Assembly (NCBI RefSeq): GCF_000152705.1
Contig: NZ_CH672413.1
Coordinates: 3,627,046 to 3,691,045, forward strand
Source: Janibacter sp. HTCC2649
GTDB taxonomy: Bacteria > Actinomycetota > Actinomycetes > Actinomycetales > Dermatophilaceae
Length of the DNA stretch: 64,000 bases
Reading direction: 5' to 3'
Shown: in pieces, positions 8,491 through 17,527 of the stretch
Numbering within the stretch: the stretch's first letter is position 1
Layout: each line of letters opens with the position of its first letter
The notes under the pieces: generated by a model
Seen by the model: the letters and a program-made list of their open reading frames with translations, nothing else
Database searches by the model: none
What the model was told of the DNA's origin: nothing
Program-made: the position numbers and the translations under genes

Positions 8491-10128
8491 ATGGCCGTCT
8501 CCGTCACCCCGCCCGGACCCACGCAGGACCTGCGCCCGATCCGACGGGCCCTGATCTCCGTCTTCGACAAGACCGGGCTCGAGGATCTCGCCCGCGGACT
8601 CCACGAGTCCGGGGTTGCCATCGTCTCGACGGGTGGCTCGGCCAAGCTCATCGAAGGTCTCGGCATCCCCGTGACCGAGGTCGCGGACCTCACCGGCTTC
8701 CCCGAGTGCCTCGAGGGTCGCGTCAAGACCCTGCACCCGCTCGTGCACGCCGGAATCCTCGCCGACACCCGCAAGCCCGACCACCTCGAGCAGCTGGGTG
8801 AGCTCGGTGTCGAGGCGTTCGACCTCGTCGTCGTCAACCTCTACCCGTTCGCCGACACCGTCGCCTCGGGTGCCGCGGCCGACGACATCGTCGAGAACAT
8901 CGACATTGGCGGGCCGTCGATGGTTCGAGCGGCCGCGAAGAACCACCCGAGCGTGGCCGTGGTCGTCGACCCAGCGGCATACGCCGAGGTTCTGGAATCC
9001 GTGCGCGGCGAAGGGTTCACCTTCGAGCAGCGCAAGGCGCTCGCCACGAAGGCCTTCATGCACACGGCGACCTACGACGTGCACGTGGCGTCGTGGATGG
9101 GCAGCGCCTACACGGACTCGACCGAGGGCACGGGCTTCCCGTCCTGGGTCGGCGCGACGTGGAACAGGTCCGAGGTGCTGCGCTACGGCGAGAACCCGCA
9201 CCAGAACGCGGCGCTCTATGTGAGTGGGTTCGTGCCGCAGCCGGGACTGGCCCAGGCGAAGCAGCTGCACGGCAAGGCGATGTCCTACAACAACTACGTC
9301 GACGCGGACGCTGCGGTGCGCGCCGCGTATGACCACGGCGACCAGCCGACCGTCGCGATCATCAAGCACGCCAACCCGTGCGGCATCGCTGTGGGTGACG
9401 ACGTGGCGGCCGCGCACGCCAAGGCGCACGCGTGCGACCCGGTGTCTGCGTTCGGCGGCATCATCGCCACGAACCGTCCCGTGACCGTCGAGATGGCACG
9501 GGTCGTCGCTGACATCTTCACCGAGGTCGTCGTCGCGCCCGGGTTCGACGCCGACGCACTCGAGGTGCTCACCGCGAAGAAGAACATCCGCCTGCTCGAA
9601 GCCGCTGCGCCCTCTCGCGGTGGCGCCGAGATCCGACCGATCAGCGGCGGGCTGCTCATGCAGCACCGCGACACCGTTGACGCTGTCGTCACGGGCGACG
9701 ACGGTGCCGTCACCGGTGGTGACGAGGCCGCGAACTGGCGCCTCGTGTCGGGTGAGGCTGCGGACGAGGCGACGCTGGCGGACCTGCAGTTCGCGTGGCG
9801 CTCGGTGCGTGCGGTGAAGTCCAACGCCATCTTGTTGGCGTCCGGCGGCGCCTCGGTGGGCATCGGCATGGGTCAGGTCAACCGCGTCGACTCGTGCCAC
9901 CTCGCCGTGTCGCGGGCCAATTCTGACGGTCAGGAGCGGGCGCGAGGTGCCGTTGCTTCGTCGGACGCGTTCTTCCCGTTCGCCGATGGACTCCAGGTGC
10001 TCATCGACGCCGGTGTGCGTGCGGTCGTGGCGCCCGGTGGATCGATGCGTGACGGTGAGGTCATCGAGGCCGCTCAGGCTGCCGGCGTGACGATGTACTT
10101 CACCGGAACCCGCCACTTCGCCCACTGA
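8491..10128 (+). CDS. purH: Bifunctional AICAR transformylase / IMP cyclohydrolase
   Basis: 545 residues, full length for PurH. The N-terminal IMP cyclohydrolase domain starts [24 protein letters not shown] and includes [38 protein letters not shown]. The transformylase domain carries [14 protein letters not shown] and the catalytic KHANPCG (Lys292-His293), ending in [32 protein letters not shown]. It performs the last two steps of de novo IMP synthesis, using 10-formyl-THF, which ties it to the folD gene later in the window. AGGAG precedes the ATG. Control by the upstream ZTP riboswitch is expected. Confidence 0.98.
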   Translation: MAVSVTPPGPTQDLRPIRRALISVFDKTGLEDLARGLHESGVAIVSTGGSAKLIEGLGIPVTEVADLTGFPECLEGRVKTLHPLVHAGILADTRKPDHLEQLGELGVEAFDLVVVNLYPFADTVASGAAADDIVENIDIGGPSMVRAAAKNHPSVAVVVDPAAYAEVLESVRGEGFTFEQRKALATKAFMHTATYDVHVASWMGSAYTDSTEGTGFPSWVGATWNRSEVLRYGENPHQNAALYVSGFVPQPGLAQAKQLHGKAMSYNNYVDADAAVRAAYDHGDQPTVAIIKHANPCGIAVGDDVAAAHAKAHACDPVSAFGGIIATNRPVTVEMARVVADIFTEVVVAPGFDADALEVLTAKKNIRLLEAAAPSRGGAEIRPISGGLLMQHRDTVDAVVTGDDGAVTGGDEAANWRLVSGEAADEATLADLQFAWRSVRAVKSNAILLASGGASVGIGMGQVNRVDSCHLAVSRANSDGQERARGAVASSDAFFPFADGLQVLIDAGVRAVVAPGGSMRDGEVIEAAQAAGVTMYFTGTRHFAH

Positions 10129-10211
10129 TCCATACCCCGACCTTTCTCACCGCCGGGTGCCACACTGACGTCACGGTCGGACGTGTGCGCCGGCGGTGAG
10201 GAGCAGGGGGC

Positions 10212-10403
10212 ATGTTGTGGTTCTGGATCCCGGTCGGAATCTTCTTGGTGGCGATCTTCGTCGGCGCCTGGTTGTTTGATCGACGCCATGGCAAGGACTC
10301 GACGTTCGGCGAAGGCATGGACACCAACGCGGGCCAGCTCGAGGCCAAGAACACGGCGCGACTCATGAGGCCCGGTGGTAGCAGCGGCGGATGGGGCGGC
10401 TGA
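10212..10403 (+). CDS. Small membrane protein of unknown function
   Basis: 63 residues: an N-terminal hydrophobic helix (LWFWIPVGIFLVAIFVGAWLF, residues 2-22), a short charged stretch DRRHGKD and a glycine-rich tail ending SSGGWGG. GAGGAGCAGGGGG upstream gives a good ribosome binding site for the ATG. It lies 83 bp after purH in the same direction and could be on the same transcript. I do not recognise a family. Confidence 0.6.
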   Translation: MLWFWIPVGIFLVAIFVGAWLFDRRHGKDSTFGEGMDTNAGQLEAKNTARLMRPGGSSGGWGG

Positions 10404-10428
10404 AGACCCGGGACACGGAGACGGTCGA

Positions 10429-10495
10429 CTCATTGCACAAGGACCACCGGCAGAGGCCTGATTTCGGCTTCCGACGGTGGTCCTTGCGCAATGAG
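10429..10495. terminator. Long hairpin between convergent genes
   Basis: Arms 10429-10449 and 10475-10495 pair over 21 positions with one A/C mismatch around a 25-nt loop. There is no T-tract. It sits between the converging small membrane protein gene and barbiturase gene, so it can act on both transcripts. Confidence 0.7.
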
Positions 10496-10510
10496 CCCGG
10501 TGAGCAGTGG

Positions 10511-11656
10511 TCAGGCGGGGGCTCCGGGGGCGGCGTAGCCCGTCGGGTCACCTTCGCCGAGGTCGACGATCGCGGCCACGGGGCCACCGCCGTCGGGGCC
10601 CTGGTGGGCGGCCGAGACCGACACGAACACGGCCGGGTCACCGGTCACGGAGGCGGTGACGCCACCGACACAGGACTTGATCTGGCGGTGCCAGTGCACG
10701 TCGGAGTCGTCGAGCATCGCGTTGCGGCGACCGCGGACCTGACCGTCCTGGCTCACCTCGCACTTGAGGAAGACGTTGACGAGGCGGCCCTGGATGTCGC
10801 TCGTGTGGGGGCGGTCGGGCAGCTCGAGGCCAGCGTCCTTGATGGCCTCCCAGATGCCGTCGGCGTCGAGGGCATCGCGCATGACCGAGTGGCCGATGCG
10901 GTAGCGGCCACCGACACCGCGGGCGTTGCCGACGACGACGATCTGAGCCTGGTCGAGCTCGACACCGGAGGAGCAGGACGCCACCGAAGAGAAGAGCGAG
11001 CGGTTGTGCATGACGTCCGCGTCGGTCGGCATCTCGATCTCGCCGAGGGCGACGGCGATGCCGAGTCCGGTCGTGCCGTTGGAGAGGTCCATCGACTCGT
11101 GGGTGTGCTCGGTCCAGACCTTCTGGCCGCGCGACTTCGCGTCACGGATCGTGTGGATCGTCAGCAGCGGGGTCTTGGTCTGCACGTAGTGCACGTCCGC
11201 CGGGTCGGTGATGCCGGCACGCTCCATGGCGACCTTGACGGCGTCGGCGACCTTGGTCACCATGCCGACGTAGCCGATCTCCTCGGGGAGGATCGCCTCA
11301 CTCATGGCGAAGCCGACGGTGAGCCGGGGCTCGTCGGACTGCTCCGCCTTGTCGGCGGGGACGGTCGCGAAGATCGTGGCGTGGGGGCTGATGATGCCGT
11401 CCGTGCCGCCCGACCAGACGATCGGGACCTGCTTGACCTGGTCCGCCGGTGCACCCTTCTCGATGAGCACCTCACGGAACGCGCGGTCGGCAATGATGCG
11501 GGTGTAGTCGTTGACCCCACCGTTGCCCTCGGTCTTGCCGATGATGGCGATGACGCGGCTGGCCTCCATCACACCGTCGTCGATGAGCTTTGCGAGCTCG
11601 GAGGCGTCGGACACACTGTGGAGCGGGACCTTGCGGACCTCAATGGCTTCTGGCAC
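10511..11656 (-). CDS. Barbiturase-family cyclic amide hydrolase
   Basis: 381 residues from a GTG at 11656, preferred over an ATG at 11689 because AAAGG lies before the GTG and the product then begins [15 protein letters not shown]. The three repeated units of the cyanuric acid hydrolase/barbiturase fold each show their conserved serine: [16 protein letters not shown] and [15 protein letters not shown]. Family enzymes hydrolyse barbiturate to ureidomalonate or cyanuric acid to carboxybiuret. The match to the Rhodococcus-type barbiturase pattern and the neighbouring uracil/xanthine permease and molybdenum hydroxylase favour barbiturate. It follows the carbamate kinase gene by 29 bp and ends at a strong hairpin. 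Confidence 0.85.
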   Translation of the reverse strand: MPEAIEVRKVPLHSVSDASELAKLIDDGVMEASRVIAIIGKTEGNGGVNDYTRIIADRAFREVLIEKGAPADQVKQVPIVWSGGTDGIISPHATIFATVPADKAEQSDEPRLTVGFAMSEAILPEEIGYVGMVTKVADAVKVAMERAGITDPADVHYVQTKTPLLTIHTIRDAKSRGQKVWTEHTHESMDLSNGTTGLGIAVALGEIEMPTDADVMHNRSLFSSVASCSSGVELDQAQIVVVGNARGVGGRYRIGHSVMRDALDADGIWEAIKDAGLELPDRPHTSDIQGRLVNVFLKCEVSQDGQVRGRRNAMLDDSDVHWHRQIKSCVGGVTASVTGDPAVFVSVSAAHQGPDGGGPVAAIVDLGEGDPTGYAAPGAPA

Positions 11657-11685
11657 GACTGGACCTTTCTGTAGGGGGCTGAGCG

Positions 11686-12621
11686 TCATGGGCTGGTGTC
11701 GATGATGGTGCCGAACTCGCGGTCGACGGCGTCGGTGATGTGCGCGAGCGAGGTGATGATGCTGCGTCCGCCGGACTCGGCAAAACGCATCGCGGCGTCG
11801 ACCTTGGGGCCCATCGAGCCGGACGTGAACTGGCCGTCGGCGGCATACGCCTGCATCTGCGCGAGGGACGTGAACTCGAGCGGGCGCTCATGCGGCGTGC
11901 CGTAGTCGACCATCGCGTGGTCGACGTCTGTGGCGATGATGAGGATGTCGCACTCGAGGGCCCTCGCGAGCAACGCTGCCGTGAGGTCCTTGTCGATGAC
12001 CGCCTCAACGCCGTGGAGGGCGCCGTCGGCGTCGCGGACGACGGGGATGCCGCCACCACCAGCAGCGACGACGACGTGTCCGGCGTCGACAAGAGTCCGG
12101 ATCGCGGCCAGGTCGAGGACCTCGCGAGGTTCGGGGGAGGCGACGACGCGGCGCCATCCCTTGTCGCCGCGGTCCTCCCAGCGCTGGCCGTGGTCGATCA
12201 TCTGCTGAGCCTCGCCGGCGGGAAGGTAGCGACCGATGGGCTTGCTGGGCTCGCGGAAATGAGGGTCATCGGCGTCGACAAGCGTGCGCGTCACGAGGGC
12301 GGCCACGGGTCGGTCGACGCCGTGACGCGTCAGGGCCGGCTCGAGGGCGTCGAGCATGGTGAAGCCGATCGTTCCCTGCGTCTGGGCGCCGCACCAGTCG
12401 AGCGGCACGGGCGGGACGACGGACGCGGCGATCTCGTTCTTGACGAGGAGGTTGCCCACCTGCGGACCGTTGCCGTGGGTGAGGACGACCTCGTGCCCCG
12501 CTGCGACGAGCTCGGCGACGTGTTCCATCGCCTCCGTGATGGCGCGCACCTGATCGGCCGGGTGCGCCGACCCCTCAGGGGAGGTCATGGCGTTGCCGCC
12601 GAGTGCCACGAGAACTCGCAC
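11686..12621 (-). CDS. arcC: Carbamate kinase
   Basis: 311 residues from a GTG at 12621 with GGAAGGTGAG just upstream; an in-frame ATG at 12648 is the alternative. Hallmarks are [12 protein letters not shown] at the N-terminus, [39 protein letters not shown] and [21 protein letters not shown]. It interconverts carbamoyl phosphate plus ADP with ATP, CO2 and ammonia. No arginine deiminase or ornithine carbamoyltransferase gene is nearby; the carbamoyl phosphate source suggested here is the FdrA/DUF1116/DUF2877 complex at 35-38.5 kb, as with AllK in E. coli. In operon with the barbiturase gene. Confidence 0.93.
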   Translation of the reverse strand: MRVLVALGGNAMTSPEGSAHPADQVRAITEAMEHVAELVAAGHEVVLTHGNGPQVGNLLVKNEIAASVVPPVPLDWCGAQTQGTIGFTMLDALEPALTRHGVDRPVAALVTRTLVDADDPHFREPSKPIGRYLPAGEAQQMIDHGQRWEDRGDKGWRRVVASPEPREVLDLAAIRTLVDAGHVVVAAGGGGIPVVRDADGALHGVEAVIDKDLTAALLARALECDILIIATDVDHAMVDYGTPHERPLEFTSLAQMQAYAADGQFTSGSMGPKVDAAMRFAESGGRSIITSLAHITDAVDREFGTIIDTSP

Positions 12622-12756
12622 GCGCTCACCTTCCGGACCGGTCGGCATACCCCGTCGGTATGCCGTTGCCGCGAGCCTAGGGAGGTCGCTGCGGTGCAGC
12701 GTTGGCATCACCTGACAGGCGACGCCGTCCCGTTTGTCAGGTGTCGCGGTGCTCAA

Positions 12757-14250
12757 TCAGAGTCGGCGGTATCGGGAGTGTCGGTCGGTGAGGCGCTGGG
12801 TGGGTTCGACGTCGGCGAGCTCGGCCAGCTCGTGGCGGATCGCGAGCCCCATGCGCCGACAGAACGCCTCCGGCTCCTGGGAGGCGTCGGGGTGCTCGGC
12901 GACGATGCGATCGATGATGCCGTCCGCGAGGAGGTCGAGGGAGCGCACCCGCTGGGTCTCGGCGAGCTCGGGGGCGCGGTCGGGTGTCCGGTAGAGGATC
13001 GCCGAGGCACCCTCGGGCGGCAGGGGGGACAGCCACGAGTGCTGGGCGCTGATGACACGGTCGGCCGGCATGAGGGCGAGGGCGCCACCGCCGGTTCCCT
13101 GACCGAGCAGGACGCAGACCGTGGGGACCTCGAGGACGACGAGTTCTGAGAGGCAGCGCGCGATCTCGCCGGCCATGCCGCCCTCCTCGGCTTCCTTGCT
13201 CAGGGCGGCACCGGCCGTGTCGATGATGCTCACGAGGGGGAGGTTGAGCTCGGTGGCGAGCTTCATGCCGCGTCGGGCGACACGCAGTCCGGACGGGCCG
13301 AGGGGAGCCTCGGTCTGCTCGCCGCGCCGATCCTGGCCGAGGACGACGCAGGGGGTGCCCTCGAAGCGGGCGAGCGCGAGGAAGAGCGATCGGTCCCATT
13401 CACCGGCGCCGGTGCCGAAGAGGGGCAGTACGTCGGTGGCGCCGAGCTTGAGCAGGGCACGCACGCCGGGCCGAGAAGGTTTGCGGGACAGCAGGATTGA
13501 CTCCCAGGCGGGTGTGTCCGGGAGCGGCTCGCGGGGGACCTCGGGTGCCGGCGTGGTGTCGTGCGGCGCCAGGACGAGGTCGAGGAAGCGGGCCGCCGTC
13601 GCGGTGAGGAGCTCGACGGGGAGGACGGCGTCGAGCAGGCCGTGGGCGAAGAGGTTCTCAGCGGTCTGGACTCCCTCGGGGAAGGGCTGCCCGTAGAGCG
13701 CCTCGTAGACACGTGCGCCGAGGAAGCCGATCGTCGCCCCGGGTTCGCCGACGGTGACGTGACCCAGCGACCCCCAGGAGGCGAACACCCCGCCGGTCGT
13801 GGGGTGGCGCAGGTAGGTGATGTAGGGAAGGTGCTCGCGCTTGTAGGCCGCGACGGCCGCCGAGATCTTGACCATCGTCACGAACGCGGGCGTGCCTTCC
13901 TGCATGCGGGTGCCACCCGATGCGGGGGCCGCGAAGAGAGGAAGGCGCTCGGTGGTGGCGCGTTCGAAGGCGAGCACGATGCGCTCGGCCGCGGCGACAC
14001 CGATGCTTCCCGCCAGGAAGCGGAACTCGCCGGCGATGACGGCGACGCGGTGCCCACCGATGCGCCCTTCGCCGGTGACGATGGACTCGTCCGTCCCGGC
14101 CTTCTCGGCAGCGGCGGCGAGCTCGGCGGCATACGGACTGCCGGGTTCGGGCACCGCGATCGGTGACTCGTCCCAGGACTGCCACGTGTCTTCATCGAGG
14201 ACTGCGGCGAGGAGTTCGCTCGACGTGGGGCGCGAGGGCTTGTCGCTCAC
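12757..14250 (-). CDS. Fused AccD/AccA-like carboxyltransferase
   Basis: 497 residues. The first half is a beta-type carboxyltransferase domain (GEGRIGGHRVAVIAGEFRFLAGSIGVAAAERIVLAFE, PASGGTRMQEG, GHVTVGEPGATIGFLG) and the second an alpha-type domain (DTAGAALSKEAEEGGMAGEIA, LGQGTGGGALALMPADRVI). The N-terminal zinc finger of E. coli AccD is absent. Such fusions occur in actinobacteria (AccD3-like) and resemble the MdcD/MdcE subunits of malonate decarboxylase. It overlaps the CoA-transferase gene by four bases, so malonyl-CoA decarboxylation or transcarboxylation is as plausible as fatty-acid synthesis. No biotin carboxylase or biotinyl carrier gene is adjacent. Confidence 0.85.
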   Translation of the reverse strand: MSDKPSRPTSSELLAAVLDEDTWQSWDESPIAVPEPGSPYAAELAAAAEKAGTDESIVTGEGRIGGHRVAVIAGEFRFLAGSIGVAAAERIVLAFERATTERLPLFAAPASGGTRMQEGTPAFVTMVKISAAVAAYKREHLPYITYLRHPTTGGVFASWGSLGHVTVGEPGATIGFLGARVYEALYGQPFPEGVQTAENLFAHGLLDAVLPVELLTATAARFLDLVLAPHDTTPAPEVPREPLPDTPAWESILLSRKPSRPGVRALLKLGATDVLPLFGTGAGEWDRSLFLALARFEGTPCVVLGQDRRGEQTEAPLGPSGLRVARRGMKLATELNLPLVSIIDTAGAALSKEAEEGGMAGEIARCLSELVVLEVPTVCVLLGQGTGGGALALMPADRVISAQHSWLSPLPPEGASAILYRTPDRAPELAETQRVRSLDLLADGIIDRIVAEHPDASQEPEAFCRRMGLAIRHELAELADVEPTQRLTDRHSRYRRL

Positions 14251-15422
14251 GCCGAGTCCTCGTCGGCGAGCCAGGTGCGCACGCTGTCGTTGTGCTGGCC
14301 GAGCGTCGGGGGAGCGAGGTGGGTCTCACGCCCGCCGGCAAAGGCGTTGTCGTCAAAGCGGATGGGCGGTCCGGGGATCTCGATCTCGCCGAGGACGGGG
14401 TGGTCGACGTTGAGCACCAGGCCCTGCGATCGGGTCTGGTCCCAGTCGTAGACGCGGTCGATGGTGCGGACCTCGCCCGAGGGGATGCCGAGTTCGGCGA
14501 GGCGGGGGAGGAGGTCGTCGAGGCGCCACGTCGCGAAAGTGTTGTTGAGCGTCGAACGCACGAGCTCCGGGTGGGTCACGCGGTCGCGGTTCGTCGCCAA
14601 ACCCGGTGCGGTGGGGTCGATGTCGAACGCCTCCGCGAGCTTGACCCAGAGGGACTCGCTGCCGCAGGCGATCTGGATGTCACCGTCCTCGCAGTGGAAC
14701 AGGCCATAAGGGGAGAGCGCCGGGTGGTGGTTGCCCTGGGCGTGCCCGACATGACCGGCAACCGTGTATGCCGTGCCCTGGAAGGCGTGTGCGCCGACGA
14801 CCGCTGCGAGCAGGCTCGTGCGGACCACCCGGCCCTTGCCGGTCGTGTTGCGTTCGTGGAGGGCGGCGACGACGCCGTAGGCGCCGTACATGCCGGCGAG
14901 CAGGTCGCCGATGGGGACGCCGATGCGGGTGGGCTCATCGGCGCTGGGTCCCGTGACCGACATGAGGCCGGCCTCGCCCTGCGCGATCTGGTCGTACCCG
15001 GCGCGACCACCCTGCGGACCGTCGTGCCCGAAGCCACTGATGGCGAGGACGACGAGGCGCGGGTTCAGCTCGTGGAGCCGCTCGACGGTGAAGCCGAGGC
15101 GGTCGAGGACACCCGGACGGAAATTCTCGATGAGGACGTCGGAGCGCCGCACGAGGCGGGTGAGAACGTCGCGGCCGTCGTCGGACTTGAGGTCGAGGGT
15201 GATCGACTCCTTGTTCCGGTTGGCGCTGAGGAAGTACGTCGAGATCGGGTCGTCCTCGGGGCCGACGAAGGGCGGTCCCCAGCCGCGGGTGTCGTCGCCA
15301 GTGCCGGGAGTCTCGACCTTGATGACGCGAGCGCCCATGTCTCCCAACATCATCGCGGCATGTGGACCCGCGAGGGCTCGCGAGAGGTCAACGACGGTGA
15401 TGTCCTGCAGGGGTCCGGTCAC
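14247..15422 (-). CDS. CoA-transferase family III (CaiB/BaiF type)
   Basis: 391 residues from a GTG at 15422 with AAAGGAG upstream; a longer frame exists but lacks family similarity. It opens with LQDITVVDLSRALAGPHAAMMLGDMGARVIKVETPGTGDDTRGWGPPF, with a catalytic-region aspartate in LDLKSDDGRDVLTRLVRRSDVLIENFRPG, and GFGHDGPQGGRAGYDQIAQGEAGLM. Family enzymes move CoA between carboxylic acids. As first gene of an operon with carboxyltransferase, carbamate kinase and barbiturase genes, a dicarboxylate such as malonate or a half-amide is a reasonable acceptor; this is inference. Confidence 0.88.
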   Translation of the reverse strand: MTGPLQDITVVDLSRALAGPHAAMMLGDMGARVIKVETPGTGDDTRGWGPPFVGPEDDPISTYFLSANRNKESITLDLKSDDGRDVLTRLVRRSDVLIENFRPGVLDRLGFTVERLHELNPRLVVLAISGFGHDGPQGGRAGYDQIAQGEAGLMSVTGPSADEPTRIGVPIGDLLAGMYGAYGVVAALHERNTTGKGRVVRTSLLAAVVGAHAFQGTAYTVAGHVGHAQGNHHPALSPYGLFHCEDGDIQIACGSESLWVKLAEAFDIDPTAPGLATNRDRVTHPELVRSTLNNTFATWRLDDLLPRLAELGIPSGEVRTIDRVYDWDQTRSQGLVLNVDHPVLGEIEIPGPPIRFDDNAFAGGRETHLAPPTLGQHNDSVRTWLADEDSA

Positions 15423-15533
15423 GGCTAGCTCCTTTGATGCGCGTGGGATCGAGCGTAGGGAGCGAGACGGGTCAGGTGATCGGTGAGTCCATGGCAAGAC
15501 GAAGGTCACACGGTGTCACCTTCTGCCAAAGGA

Positions 15534-16166
15534 TCAGCTGCGCGTGGCTCGGACCAATCGAACGAGCACCCACGCTGCCGCGGCAATGATGAGCACTGCC
15601 AGCACCGGTTCCAGGGCGCCGACGCCAGTGACTCCGACGAGCAACGCCATGACGGCGAGCGCAACGACCGTCGCCGGGTAGAGCAAGATCGACCGGAACT
15701 TGTCGGGCGATCCCCATACCTCCGACATGGATGTCAGCACCATGAGGAAGAACCACGGGATGACGAACCCGAACGCCAGGAAAGCCAGCTCGGCGGGGTG
15801 TGGCGCCATGAAGCCTGAACTCAGGACGCTGACCAGGGTGAGGAAGGCCAGAAACGCCAGCCCCGCGCCGTTGAGAAAACAGGCGGCGTGAGCCGTCCAC
15901 GGCGAGGGGCGGACACGAGTGGGTGAGACGGGTGGTGCGGCCGGGCGGCCGGCATACGCCTCATCGGCAACCGACTGGGGTGAGCCGAGTTCGGCGAGTG
16001 ATCGGCGCACGTCCTCGTCGGAGGCGCTGGGAGCGAGCGACGCGTCAAGGTGCTCGTGCACCCCGGCGAGGACCTCGGCGCGTTCGCCCGGATCGACGCC
16101 GTGGAGCAGCAGCTCGAGGTCGCGCAGATAGGCGCTCACGAGTGGGTGGCTCAGTGCTGACGTCAT
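15534..16166 (-). CDS. HAAS-domain / DUF1700-like membrane protein
   Basis: 210 residues beginning MTSALSHPLVSAYLRDLELLLHGVDPGERAEVLAGVHEHLDASL, the helical HAAS-type segment found beside PadR regulators, with RRSLAELGSPQSVADEAYAG. Three to five hydrophobic helices follow (GAGLAFLAFLTLVSVL, LAFLAFGFVIPWFFLMVL, YPATVVALAVMALLVGV, VLAVLIIAAAAWVLVRL). The start overlaps the padR-like stop (ATGA). Proteins of this kind are controlled by their PadR partner; the cellular role is unknown. Confidence 0.8.
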   Translation of the reverse strand: MTSALSHPLVSAYLRDLELLLHGVDPGERAEVLAGVHEHLDASLAPSASDEDVRRSLAELGSPQSVADEAYAGRPAAPPVSPTRVRPSPWTAHAACFLNGAGLAFLAFLTLVSVLSSGFMAPHPAELAFLAFGFVIPWFFLMVLTSMSEVWGSPDKFRSILLYPATVVALAVMALLVGVTGVGALEPVLAVLIIAAAAWVLVRLVRATRS

Positions 16167-16507
16167 GGCGTGCCTCCTTGGATGGCGGTGTCGACCGCGT
16201 CGCGGAATGGTTTCCAGGTGCGGGTGAAGGCTTCGAGGGCGGCGCGCCCCTCGGCGGTCAGGGAGTAGTAGCGGCGTGGCGGCCCCTCGACCGACTCCTG
16301 CCACGTGGTGTCGACGAGTCCGGCCTTGCGGAGGCGGGCGAGCAGGGGATAGAGCGTGCCCTCGCCTGACATGAGGATCCCGTCGACGGTGAGGCGCCGG
16401 GCGATGTCGAAGCCGTAGAGCTCCTGCCCCTGCAGCATCGCGAGGACGCAGTACTCCAGGGCACCACGACGCAGGTGCGTCAGGATGGCGTCGTCGCTGG
16501 GTACCAT
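16163..16507 (-). CDS. PadR-family transcriptional regulator
   Basis: 114 residues from the ATG at 16507 (a TTG three codons earlier is less likely). The winged-helix domain reads LRRGALEYCVLAMLQGQELYGFDIARRL, GTLYPLLARLRKAGLVDTTWQESVEGPPRRYYSLTAEGRAAL. It is followed with a four-base overlap by the HAAS membrane protein. A TATCTT -10 element ends seven bases before the ATG, indicating leaderless expression and probable autoregulation. Confidence 0.9.
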   Translation of the reverse strand: MVPSDDAILTHLRRGALEYCVLAMLQGQELYGFDIARRLTVDGILMSGEGTLYPLLARLRKAGLVDTTWQESVEGPPRRYYSLTAEGRAALEAFTRTWKPFRDAVDTAIQGGTP

Positions 16508-16514
16508 GCGACAC

Positions 16515-16520
16515 AAGATA
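16515..16520 (-). promoter_or_regulatory. Leaderless -10 of the PadR gene
   Basis: TATCTT on the reverse strand ends seven bases before the ATG at 16507. A GTATGCCG copy lies at 16523-16530, immediately upstream. Confidence 0.45.
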
Positions 16521-16535
16521 GCGTATGCCGGCCGG

Positions 16536-17033
16536 TCACGACTCCGTTTCGACGCCGGGTTCTGAGTGGGTCATGAACTCCCACACGAGCCAGTGCGCCA
16601 AGGCCACGAGCAGGATGAGCAGGGTCGCCTCGGCCTGGAGCGGCGTCACGCCAAGGGGTTTGGACAGCTCGGGCGCGACACCGAGGACGGCCACCGCGGC
16701 GTAGATCACGGCGGCGATCCACCGGTGGCGGGCGAACGTGCCGGCGTCACCGGCGGCGTGGGCGCGCTGCAGCAACCGCAGGGTCGACCAGCACCCGATG
16801 GCCGCCACGATGACAAAGCTGGCACGCCAGATGTGCGGGTTGGCCGTCCCGCCAACTTGGGCAAACAGGCCCATGAGCGCGGGCAGCAGGAAGGCGAGGT
16901 AGATCCCGCCAGCGTCACGGCGACCGGTGGGGCTGCGCAACCACGCCTCGTGCTTCTGGACCACCGACCACCACAGCCCGACGAGCGTGAAGCACGTGGC
17001 CGAGAACAGCGCGTAGAAGGTCGAGACGTCCAT
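16536..17033 (-). CDS. Integral membrane protein of unknown function
   Basis: 165 residues from ATG at 17033. Four hydrophobic helices are evident (STFYALFSATCFTLVGLWWSVV, GGIYLAFLLPALMGLFAQV, WRASFVIVAAIGCWSTLRLL, WIAAVIYAAVAVLGVAP, then a fifth LLILLVALAHWLVWEF). It starts two bases after the guanine deaminase stop and is likely co-transcribed with it. I do not recognise a family; membership in the deaminase operon is the only clue. Confidence 0.7.
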   Translation of the reverse strand: MDVSTFYALFSATCFTLVGLWWSVVQKHEAWLRSPTGRRDAGGIYLAFLLPALMGLFAQVGGTANPHIWRASFVIVAAIGCWSTLRLLQRAHAAGDAGTFARHRWIAAVIYAAVAVLGVAPELSKPLGVTPLQAEATLLILLVALAHWLVWEFMTHSEPGVETES

Positions 17034-17035
17034 GG

Positions 17036-17512
17036 TCAGTACTCCGTGCGGCCCGGCAGGGCCCGCCACGCGTCGAAGGGCGCCTCCGACCGGCCGACGG
17101 CGAGGTGGACGCGGCGCATCGGCCACGCCTCCGGGTCCGGCGTCGGGTCGAGCAGTCCGTGGAACACCGCGTCGTCGAAGCCCGCATCCGCTGCCGCGTG
17201 CTGGTCCGCTGCATGGACGACCGCGTCCACCCGTGCCCACAGCGAGGCGGACAGGCACAGCGGGCACGGCTCGCACGACGCATAGACCGTCGCCCCCGGG
17301 AGCGAGAAGTCGCCGACCTCGCGGCACGCGTTGCGCAGCGCGACGACCTCTGCGTGCGCGGTCGGGTCGAGGTCGAGCGTGACCCGGTTGGTGCCCTCGC
17401 CGATGACGTCACCGCCGCGGACGACCACCGCACCGAACGGGCCGCCACCGCCGCTGACGTTGGCGATGGCGAGGTCGATGGCGCGGTCCAGCCACTTCTG
17501 GTCGTCAGTCAT
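17036..17512 (-). CDS. Guanine deaminase / CDA-fold nucleobase deaminase
   Basis: 158 residues of the zinc-dependent cytidine deaminase fold. Zinc ligands and the proton shuttle are visible in TAHAEVVALRNAC (His53, Glu55) and CEPCPLCLSASLWARVD (Cys83, Cys86). The length and the end (RRVHLAVGRSEAPFDAWRALPGRTEY) fit the GuaD-type guanine deaminase rather than TadA. It would convert guanine to xanthine, consistent with the molybdenum hydroxylase and uracil/xanthine permease nearby. Substrate choice within the fold remains uncertain. Confidence 0.8.
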   Translation of the reverse strand: MTDDQKWLDRAIDLAIANVSGGGGPFGAVVVRGGDVIGEGTNRVTLDLDPTAHAEVVALRNACREVGDFSLPGATVYASCEPCPLCLSASLWARVDAVVHAADQHAAADAGFDDAVFHGLLDPTPDPEAWPMRRVHLAVGRSEAPFDAWRALPGRTEY

Positions 17513-17527
17513 GCCCTCATGCTGACA

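Noticed and set aside
10511-11656. Cyanuric acid hydrolase of an s-triazine pathway
   Set aside because: No biuret or allophanate hydrolase genes are present and the sequence pattern and context agree better with barbiturase; kept as a lesser alternative.
12757-14250. Housekeeping acetyl-CoA carboxylase for fatty-acid synthesis
   Set aside because: No biotin carboxylase or carrier gene adjoins it, the zinc finger is missing, and it sits in a catabolic operon; not fully excluded.
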